Assembly (NCBI GenBank): GCA_947649125.1
Contig: CANSQL010000009.1
Location: forward strand, 1-57,669
Length of the DNA: 57,669 nt
Origin: an uncultured Erysipelotrichaceae bacterium
GTDB lineage: Bacteria; Bacillota_I; Bacilli_A; Erysipelotrichales; Erysipelotrichaceae
Reading direction: 5' to 3'
Part shown: piece after piece, positions 51,123-57,669 of the stretch
How the letters are laid out: every line of letters starts with the position of its first letter
Numbering within the stretch: position 1 is the stretch's first letter
Made by a program: the position numbers and the translations under genes
The notes under the pieces: model-generated
Told to the model about the DNA's origin: nothing
Seen by the model: only the letters and a program-made list of their open reading frames with translations
The model's database searches: none

Positions 51123-52352
51123 GTGATTCTAGAGACATATTTAAAAAACAATAACAAAAATTTACATCAAATGCATTTGATAACGGGAATACCAGAAACT
51201 ACCGTGCGTGATATTAATAAACGAGATCTTTCTAAATGGTCCCTCAGCTATTATGACGCTATCGCAAAAACTGTCGGCAAGGAACGTTCAGTAATCATGC
51301 AGGAACTTGAGGATTTAAAAAAATCACAGAGCTATTCACCTATTTTCGGTAAATATGATCTTGAAAATCGTAGATATATAGGCAATAAAAATAAATTATT
51401 AAATTGGATCGCTGATTTAATCTGTGAAAACACTAACGGATCAACTTTCTTTGACGTATTTGCAGGAACCGGAGTTGTAACTAAAAAGATGCTGGAAAAA
51501 TATGATTCTTTTATAATAAATGATTTCCTTTATTCCAACAATGTTATTTACAAAGCTTTTTTCGGCAAAGGAAAATATAATGTAAACAAACTAAAATCTA
51601 TTCAGAAGCAATACAATACTATTATTGATAATAACAGCGATGATGAGTATTTTTCTAATAATTTCGGCGGTAAATTTTTTAGTATAAATGATGCAAAAAA
51701 AATAGGAGAAATCCGAACTTTAATAGAAAAAGATAATTCATTAAAGCAACGAGAAAAAGACATTCTAATAGCCTCTTTATTATATTCTGTAGATAAAATC
51801 GCTAACACGGTCGGACACTACGATGCCTATCGAAAAAAAACAATCTTAAAAGATAAATTTGTTTTTGAATTGATAAACCCAATAAAAACCTCTAACAAAA
51901 ATATTAAGATATTCAGAAAAGACGCAAATGACCTTGTTCGTAATGTAACAGCCGATATTGCCTTTATTGATCCTCCTTATAATTCCAGACAATATTCTCG
52001 ATTCTATCACGTTCTTGAGGGTATTGCTAAATGGAATAAACCTAAATTGGAGGGAATAGCCATGAAGCCTCCTATTGAGAATATGAGTGAATACAGCCGC
52101 TCTGGGGCACCGCAAGTATTCGATGATTTAATTCAAAATCTTAATGTTAAATATATTGTTGTGACCTATAATAATACATATCACTCTAAAAGCTCAAGCT
52201 CAAAAAATAAAATTACGCATAATGAAATATTAAATTCCCTTAATAAAGTTGGGAAAACCAAATCTTTTGAAATTCCCTTTCAATTTTTCAATGCAGGTAA
52301 GACCAATTTAATAGACCATAAAGAATTTGTATTTATCACGGAGGTCAGGTAA
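51123..52352 (+). CDS. DAM-class N6-adenine methyltransferase with N-terminal HTH
   Basis: 409 aa from GTG at 51123 (GAGGTGAT just upstream); the in-frame GTG at 51114 overlaps that site. Residues 1-65 are an XRE-like helix-turn-helix (LHQMHLITGIPETTVRDINKRDLSKWSLSYYDAIAKTVG). The methyltransferase part has a start motif RRYIGNKNKLL, SAM motif FDVFAGTGVV and catalytic DPPYNSRQYS. It resembles D12-class enzymes of the M.FokI kind. It should methylate adenine in one strand of the recognition site. The HTH suggests it may also repress its own promoter through the nested palindrome. Confidence 0.88.
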   Translation: MILETYLKNNNKNLHQMHLITGIPETTVRDINKRDLSKWSLSYYDAIAKTVGKERSVIMQELEDLKKSQSYSPIFGKYDLENRRYIGNKNKLLNWIADLICENTNGSTFFDVFAGTGVVTKKMLEKYDSFIINDFLYSNNVIYKAFFGKGKYNVNKLKSIQKQYNTIIDNNSDDEYFSNNFGGKFFSINDAKKIGEIRTLIEKDNSLKQREKDILIASLLYSVDKIANTVGHYDAYRKKTILKDKFVFELINPIKTSNKNIKIFRKDANDLVRNVTADIAFIDPPYNSRQYSRFYHVLEGIAKWNKPKLEGIAMKPPIENMSEYSRSGAPQVFDDLIQNLNVKYIVVTYNNTYHSKSSSSKNKITHNEILNSLNKVGKTKSFEIPFQFFNAGKTNLIDHKEFVFITEVR

Positions 52353-52397
52353 TATGCATAAAAATTTTCAAAGCTTTGGGGCACAGGAAAAACAATT

Positions 52398-53321
52398 ATG
52401 AAAAAATCTCAAAGAACAATACGATCTCCTTTATTCTATGTCGGTGACAAATATAAACTGATGCCACAACTGAAAAATTTATTCCCACAAAATATAAAAA
52501 CATTTTATGATGTATTTTGTGGAGGCGGCAGTGCCTCTCTTAATATTGTAGCTGAGAATTATGTTTTAAATGATATCAACGATAGGGTTATTGAACTTCA
52601 TCAATTTTTACAAGAACAATCAAATGATATTGAACAATTTATTGCAGGAATGCATGAAATTATAAATAAATATGGGCTCAGCCTTTCTGAGCTTGGAAAA
52701 AATAATAAAATCGAAAATCTTAAAAAGGTTTATATTAAAACATATTTTTCCAAATATAACAAAGAGGCCTATTTGAATTTAAGAACTGATTACAATAAAA
52801 ATCAGTCAAAAACAGAATTATTATATCTATTATTGATTTACGGGTTTAACCATATGATACGTTTTAACGCTCAAGGACAATTCAATCTGCCAGTTGGTAA
52901 TGTTGATTGGAATAAAAATGTTAGTGCTGCATTAAGAAACTATGCATCTTGGATTACCCATAACAAAATAAAATTATCTCAGGGATTGGACTTTGAAGCA
53001 TTCGTTTTAAGCCAAAATTTTAGAAAAGGTGATTTTATCTATTTTGATCCACCTTATCTGATAACTTTCAGCGATTATAATAAGTTATGGAACGAGGATG
53101 AGGAATATCGTCTATACGCTCTCTTAGATAAGTTATCAGAGGATGGAATACATTGGGGTTTATCCAACATGCTTTATCATAAAGAAAAAACAAATACTAT
53201 TTTACAGCTCTGGGCAAAAAAGTATCAAAAATATGATATTGAAAGCAATTATATATCCCGATTTGACAATAGCATAAAGAAACAAAGTAAAGAACTTTTT
53301 GTTACAAATTATAACGGTTGA
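52398..53321 (+). CDS. DAM-class N6-adenine methyltransferase
   Basis: 307 aa. SPLFYVGDKYKLMPQL, SAM motif YDVFCGGGSASLNI and catalytic YFDPPYLIT mark a Dam/DpnM-type enzyme. Lacking the extra HTH, it is the second methyltransferase of the operon. Two methyltransferases for one nuclease indicate an asymmetric recognition sequence with different strands to protect. The ATG follows CAGGAAAAAC. Confidence 0.9.
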   Translation: MKKSQRTIRSPLFYVGDKYKLMPQLKNLFPQNIKTFYDVFCGGGSASLNIVAENYVLNDINDRVIELHQFLQEQSNDIEQFIAGMHEIINKYGLSLSELGKNNKIENLKKVYIKTYFSKYNKEAYLNLRTDYNKNQSKTELLYLLLIYGFNHMIRFNAQGQFNLPVGNVDWNKNVSAALRNYASWITHNKIKLSQGLDFEAFVLSQNFRKGDFIYFDPPYLITFSDYNKLWNEDEEYRLYALLDKLSEDGIHWGLSNMLYHKEKTNTILQLWAKKYQKYDIESNYISRFDNSIKKQSKELFVTNYNG

Positions 53322-53338
53322 AAAGAAGAGGAGCAGAT

Positions 53339-54961
53339 ATGACTAGACAAAAAAAATACGAAAGAAAGCAGTTATCATTTTCAACAACTATGAGAAGTCC
53401 GGAAAGAATTGCTGATTTTGTAGAAAGCTTATTAGATTATGAAGGAAAAGCTTTAACTGATAACTTGATACATCAAATCATCATCGATTGGATTATAAAG
53501 AAACTTATTTATGGCAAAACTGCATTAGATGCATACAAACATTTAAAAGAAATTTATTACAACGAAGATCTAACTTATACACCTGATCAAGCAGAATTTA
53601 TATATACGTATATTGAAAAAAATACAAAGGGACATAAAGAAGCTGGCTTTACAAAAGGATGGCCATCACGATTTGACACTTATTTAAGGTTACCAATGGA
53701 ATTTGGATTCATATATTATAAGATGAATGAACCGCTTGAGATTTCAGAAACCGGTAAATTAATTGTTCAGGCGAGTCAAACGGATGATTTAATGCTTGAC
53801 AAAGCAAACAGTTCTTTTGTCAAAGTATCAGATATATTTTTAAATGCTCTAGTTAAGTATCAAACAAATAATCCATTTCGACGCAATGAAATAGAAAATG
53901 CACCGTTTGTATTATTCTTACAAACTATCTTAAAGCTTAAGGAAGGTTTTGAATGGAAGAAATCCGGTATATATAGAAGTGAAATTCCTTTCATCATTTG
54001 TTGGTGGAATGCCGATGCTTATGCCTTAGCTGAATATATCAATAACTTTAGGCTTGCTTATGGCCTAAAGCCCAGCGATGAAATTGTTTACGAGCATTGC
54101 TTAGAATTATTAGGTTCTCAAAATCGCAAAAGATTTAAAATGAAACAAATAACAAAAGAGGGTGTTGATGATTTCATTAGGAAATTAAGGTCTACCGGGG
54201 TAATTTCATTACGAGGCTACGGTAGACTGATTGACATCAACCTCTTTGATATTGATAGAGTAAATTATATTATAAAAAATTATTCTAACTATCCGATTAT
54301 TGAAGATGAAAAAAAATATTATCAATATATGGGGGAAATTGATACTAAACTTGTACAAACTCATACAATAGTTTCATCGGATCGTATCGCCAATCTTAAA
54401 CAAACTACATTAAAAACTTGGGCACAGAATATGAATACAGAGGATATTATCAAAGAATTTAAATCTTTGACAAGTTCTAAAGGCAGTCAGCATCCAATAT
54501 TAAAATTTATTAACGCACCGACCAGATTCGAGTTCTTGATGAGTATAGCGTTAAAGAAACAATTTCCTGAACTTGATATTCAGCCTAATTACCCTATAGA
54601 TGACGAAGGAATGCCTACATCAACAGCTCGCGGAGGCGTTGGGGATATAGAAATATATGGTATGAAAATCGATGTTTTGGTAGAGGTCACTATGATGCGA
54701 AATAAAAGTCAATCTGTAAATGAGATACCAGGAATTGCCCGTCATCTAAATGAATTCCAGCATATCAATAGAAAAACTGTATATTCTTTATTTGTAGCAC
54801 CGAATATTCATGCGGATACACAATTTATGATTGAATTTGCAAAATCAAGATATAATGCCGATATTTACCCATATACTATTGAACAATTTATTAAAGTATG
54901 GAAAAACAGCAAAGAAATAGCTGATTTTACTGTTCATGTTCTTAATAATAGTATTAGTTAA
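53339..54961 (+). CDS. AlwI-like type IIS restriction endonuclease
   Basis: 540 aa from the ATG at 53339 (GAGGAG upstream). The N-terminal DNA-recognition part is followed by a PD-(D/E)XK-like core near residues 434-450: GDIEIYGMKIDVLVEVTMMRN has the Asp and the Glu-x-Thr pair. The order and size fit the AlwI/MlyI/PleI/BstNBI group, which bind short asymmetric sites (GGATC or GAGTC) and cut outside them. Family assignment is from recall of these proteins. Third gene of the operon, 17 bp after the second methyltransferase. Confidence 0.75.
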   Translation: MTRQKKYERKQLSFSTTMRSPERIADFVESLLDYEGKALTDNLIHQIIIDWIIKKLIYGKTALDAYKHLKEIYYNEDLTYTPDQAEFIYTYIEKNTKGHKEAGFTKGWPSRFDTYLRLPMEFGFIYYKMNEPLEISETGKLIVQASQTDDLMLDKANSSFVKVSDIFLNALVKYQTNNPFRRNEIENAPFVLFLQTILKLKEGFEWKKSGIYRSEIPFIICWWNADAYALAEYINNFRLAYGLKPSDEIVYEHCLELLGSQNRKRFKMKQITKEGVDDFIRKLRSTGVISLRGYGRLIDINLFDIDRVNYIIKNYSNYPIIEDEKKYYQYMGEIDTKLVQTHTIVSSDRIANLKQTTLKTWAQNMNTEDIIKEFKSLTSSKGSQHPILKFINAPTRFEFLMSIALKKQFPELDIQPNYPIDDEGMPTSTARGGVGDIEIYGMKIDVLVEVTMMRNKSQSVNEIPGIARHLNEFQHINRKTVYSLFVAPNIHADTQFMIEFAKSRYNADIYPYTIEQFIKVWKNSKEIADFTVHVLNNSIS

Positions 54962-55090
54962 TAAAATAAATCAACAAAAGAAAGTTCGTTTTACAGTCTA
55001 ACTACTTAAGCTAGTCTCTTTACTGTTGTCCAAATAATTGGGTTCACTTCATTCACGGTTTACACAAAATTTGAGACACTCTCTTTTATT

Positions 55091-56002
55091 TCATAATACA
55101 CCTTTATTAATTTTTTCTCTCTCATATTTTATCCAATCATTAAAATAATCAAATTTTTTCTCTTTTTTTTCATTTTCATACTCATTATACGAATTAGGCT
55201 CATCACCTTTGCTAATCTTTGCATATTCACGCACAGAATCTTCAACTTGATGATAATGATATTTAATCTTCGTTGTAGTATATATCTTTTCGCTATACTC
55301 TACTAATTGAAAAAGGGAAGGGTTAAAACAAACAATATTATGTCCTTCTGCTTGAACACTTTCAAAATATATACCGTTACCATTTATACTTTTTAATACA
55401 TCAGATAAAAACCTTGTTACATTATAAAGGTGTAAGTTCTCTTGCTGTACTGGTTGTGTTAGAAGTTTAAGCCAAGTTTCCATTTCTACAGTATCTTTAT
55501 CTGTTAAGTCAATTAATTCAATATTGCCCTTACATTTAAACTCACCAATACTACAATTTTGTCCTACTTGTAAGTGAACTTCAGCCAAACAAGTTTCTAT
55601 TGTATCTGCTAAGTACAAATACGATATTCCTTGTCTGTTAAATCTTCCTCCTTGTGCATATATTGATGGTGGCGCTTCTATTTCATGTTTATAATATGGA
55701 AGTATAAAGTGTTTATTTAAATCATCATCTGATCCATAAATAACTTCATTTCCTATTCGCCCTCGAAAAAACACCATTTCAGTACCGATTTTTTTTGTTG
55801 GGAAAGATTTTGATGCAAAATATTCTCTATAGTCTTCAAATATAATATCTGGGTTATTGTTTGTCAAATCCTCGTTTACTATCTTTATTAAAGCTTCTTG
55901 AAGATTCAAAGACCATATAACTTCCCTATATTTTTCAGGAAAAGTTTTTACCATTTCATTTGACTTATTTATTACATCCTGAATTTTATCCAATAGGCTC
56001 AT
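55091..56002 (-). CDS. RES-domain protein (candidate NAD-consuming toxin)
   Basis: 303 aa. An N-terminal helical domain (1-72) precedes a RES domain: Arg80/Arg82 (FFRGRIG), Arg120 (GGRFNRQG), Tyr130 (YLYLADT), Glu141 (LAEV) and Ser215 (YFESVQAEGHN) fit the Arg-Tyr-Glu-Ser set of the family. Known RES toxins such as MbcT and ParT degrade or use NAD. A long charged C-terminal tail (DEPNSYNEYENEKKEKK) is added. No Xre antitoxin gene is next to it. Instead it follows the AAA ATPase gene by 108 bp on the same strand. The ATG at 56002 is 7 nt after GAGGAGG. Confidence 0.8.
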   Translation of the reverse strand: MSLLDKIQDVINKSNEMVKTFPEKYREVIWSLNLQEALIKIVNEDLTNNNPDIIFEDYREYFASKSFPTKKIGTEMVFFRGRIGNEVIYGSDDDLNKHFILPYYKHEIEAPPSIYAQGGRFNRQGISYLYLADTIETCLAEVHLQVGQNCSIGEFKCKGNIELIDLTDKDTVEMETWLKLLTQPVQQENLHLYNVTRFLSDVLKSINGNGIYFESVQAEGHNIVCFNPSLFQLVEYSEKIYTTTKIKYHYHQVEDSVREYAKISKGDEPNSYNEYENEKKEKKFDYFNDWIKYEREKINKGVL

Positions 56003-56110
56003 TTTCATTCCTCCTCTGTTTTCTATTTGGAAAAGAGTCTTACAACTCTATCCCAATTTTACTTATAAGAAATAAGTTTCATACGTTATCTTATGAAAAC
56101 CATGTATAGA

Positions 56111-57382
56111 CTAGTTCTCCTTTTTATTTATCATCGGTTTTAAAGCCGGAATTGCCCCATATTTACCAAGCATATAGTTTTTTTCATAATTTTCATCTTT
56201 TCGTATTTTAATACCGTTCTCATCATTGAAATCTGCTAAAGAATATAATTGAGAAGCACCTGTATCTTCCTTTTCAACAAACCATATTTCATCCCTTCTC
56301 AACAAATCGTTTTCCAACGCCCATGTATCATGTGTTGTAAAAATAAGCTGTGCATGACTTTTATTCATTTCCGGATTTAAAAAACAGAGTATAAAATTCC
56401 TAACCAAAAGAGGATGCAGACGAGAATTAAGCTCATCGATAAAAAACACACCGCCTGTTTCCATTATCTTCATCAATCTCGGATATAGAGAAAACATCTT
56501 CAATGTGCCTGCAGACTCCTCTCTCAATGGTATTGATACAAGTTCATCACTGCCATTAATTTTATGAAGCGCATTTATATTCATTTGTCTTCTGCCTTCA
56601 TCATCTTTATATTTATTCACTTGAAAGCCAACGATTGATTCATCGAATGTTGAAATAAACTCAACAACCTGTGCCCTTACAGTAGGATCATCGGCAAAGC
56701 TCTTAGGAATGAATCTGGACAACACAAGATTTTCCACAGGATTACCATAGTTCACAACCTCATGCTTCATGAACCAATCTCTTACGCACTTTAATTCATC
56801 GATTTTTAACTTAGCTCCGAGTGAAACAATCAGCACTTCTTTTTCCAAAGCAGTCTCAATATTATCATGGCAATTCTTTGGCAATCTACATAACTCCAAA
56901 ATATCTTCATCTCTGTTGCGATAAAAAACCGATTTAAATTCTCCTCTTGATGATTTAGCCTTTGTATTCAGCCATTCCTCTTTTACACCGTTGACGTCAA
57001 CACTAAAGCCATAATTATATGTTTTAAATTTATCTTGTTCGTCTCCGATAAAATAAACCTCAAATACAGATTCAGCATCTTTACTGTTATTATCGAATAA
57101 GAACGGAGTTGGTTTCGGGAATTGACTCTTTTCATCATTGATCAGGGAATCTCCGCCGAATGCAAAGGAACTGCAAACATAGGTGCACATATAACGAAAT
57201 GCCAAATATACATTAGATTTTCCGCCTGCATTTGCTCCGAAAATGGCTGCTGTCGGCAAAAGCTTTTCTAATCCGACGGTAATGATGTGAGATTTATATT
57301 CAGTCATCTTAGTCGCAGATAAATCTAAAATTGTATCATCCCTAAATGACCTAAAGTTCTTAAAGCTGAATTGTATTAGCAT
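56111..57382 (-). CDS. AAA (AAA_15/21) ABC-type ATPase, defence-associated kind
   Basis: 423 aa from the ATG at 57382 (AGGAGG upstream). It begins LIQFSFKNFRSFRDD, the usual RecF/OLD-like N-terminus. Walker A is GANAGGKS (residues 49-56, Ala in place of the common N-G-x-G-K). Walker B is FFIDELNSRLHP (about 312), followed by IFTTHD, the His switch. No TOPRIM nuclease domain is attached. Stand-alone ATPases of this group are common in phage-defence islands, together with a separate effector. Here the next gene is the RES protein. Confidence 0.85.
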   Translation of the reverse strand: MLIQFSFKNFRSFRDDTILDLSATKMTEYKSHIITVGLEKLLPTAAIFGANAGGKSNVYLAFRYMCTYVCSSFAFGGDSLINDEKSQFPKPTPFLFDNNSKDAESVFEVYFIGDEQDKFKTYNYGFSVDVNGVKEEWLNTKAKSSRGEFKSVFYRNRDEDILELCRLPKNCHDNIETALEKEVLIVSLGAKLKIDELKCVRDWFMKHEVVNYGNPVENLVLSRFIPKSFADDPTVRAQVVEFISTFDESIVGFQVNKYKDDEGRRQMNINALHKINGSDELVSIPLREESAGTLKMFSLYPRLMKIMETGGVFFIDELNSRLHPLLVRNFILCFLNPEMNKSHAQLIFTTHDTWALENDLLRRDEIWFVEKEDTGASQLYSLADFNDENGIKIRKDENYEKNYMLGKYGAIPALKPMINKKEN

Positions 57383-57519
57383 ATAAAATATCCTCCTATA
57401 TATATTATAGCTTGATTTCAATCAAAATCAACATTTATTTGAGGGATTTTCTCAATTAGAAGTACAAAATCAAGGTATGACCCAGTCCTTAATTATGATA
57501 CAAGAGATAATCGAGATAG

Positions 57520-57542
57520 AAAAAAAACACCCGTTAAGGGTG
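57520..57542 (-). terminator. Terminator of the gene at the right edge
   Basis: On the minus strand CACCC-TTAAC-GGGTG followed by T8. Confidence 0.8.
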
Positions 57543-57559
57543 CGTATTCTACAATGGTA

Positions 57560-57669
57560 TTACTGATTTAGTGAATTGATGTATTTAATTACTTCAGGTT
57601 GAATTTCTTTATCAATTTTTAATGCGTTCATCACCTCTGTGATTGGCTTGTTTGTGTCTTCCACCATGT
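57560..57669 (-). CDS. C-terminal end of a gene cut by the window edge
   Basis: Visible: ...MVEDTNKPITEVMNALKIDKEIQPEVIKYINSLNQ, then TAA at 57562-57560. The ATG at 57667 could be the start or an internal Met; the region upstream is outside the window. Own terminator downstream. Not identifiable. Confidence 0.45.
   Translation of the reverse strand, partial: MVEDTNKPITEVMNALKIDKEIQPEVIKYINSLNQ

Overview
The window looks like chromosomal DNA of a low-GC Gram-positive bacterium (Firmicutes/Bacillota). Shine-Dalgarno sites are strong (AGGAGG type), and lipoboxes and sortase-type tails are present. TGA is used as a stop, which excludes mollicutes with the reassigned code. The PPi-type phosphofructokinase, the rpsF-ssb-rpsR-DUF2232-gdpP-rplI-dnaB-M23-yycJ-rlmH block and a transporter-TGT fusion suggest an Erysipelotrichia-like member. 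That placement is an inference.

Layout. 1-3.9 kb: a truncated thioester-domain surface protein, an IS1595-like element with a frameshifted transposase, and a lipoprotein. The two surface-protein genes share a duplicated intergenic element, and the IS sits at the edge of one copy. 3.9-7.3 kb: acyltransferase plus malic enzyme, then small membrane proteins. 7.3-11.8 kb: MarR regulator with a palindromic promoter region, followed by a heterodimeric ABC exporter with one degenerate ATP site. 11.9-13 kb: VanZ-like protein and a decayed transposase. 13.0-17.4 kb: a probable queuosine/queuine salvage locus. It consists of a preQ1-I-like terminator riboswitch, a nucleoside hydrolase, an ECF S-component, an opposite-strand CwlD-type amidase, and a single ORF fusing a YhhQ-type transporter to tRNA-guanine transglycosylase. 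17.4-20 kb: a LytTR regulator with a non-phosphorylatable receiver, a pilin-like exported protein and a small XRE regulator. 20-28.7 kb: ptsI, pfp, a GLUG-repeat wall protein, mscL with a zinc ribbon, an SDR and a TPR glycosyltransferase.

28.7-37.5 kb is the conserved rpsF-to-rlmH block, all on the minus strand and densely packed. 37.6-40.9 kb holds TM2/DUF2752 proteins, two XRE regulators, a 44-aa protein, a Sua5-type TsaC and RpiB. 41.1-44.5 kb is a VTC/DUF4956/Cthe_2159-type operon. 44.5-51 kb holds a degenerate metalloprotease-like protein, a polysaccharide deacetylase, a HAD phosphatase, a nitroreductase, a cytoplasmic trypsin-fold protease and a DUF1307 lipoprotein.

51-57.5 kb is a defence-like island. 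It has a type IIS-looking restriction-modification operon with two DAM-class methyltransferases and an AlwI-like nuclease. The first methyltransferase carries an N-terminal HTH, and a nested palindrome covers its promoter. On the opposite strand is an AAA ATPase followed by a RES-domain (NAD-consuming toxin family) protein, a candidate two-gene defence module. No tRNA, rRNA or CRISPR array was recognised.
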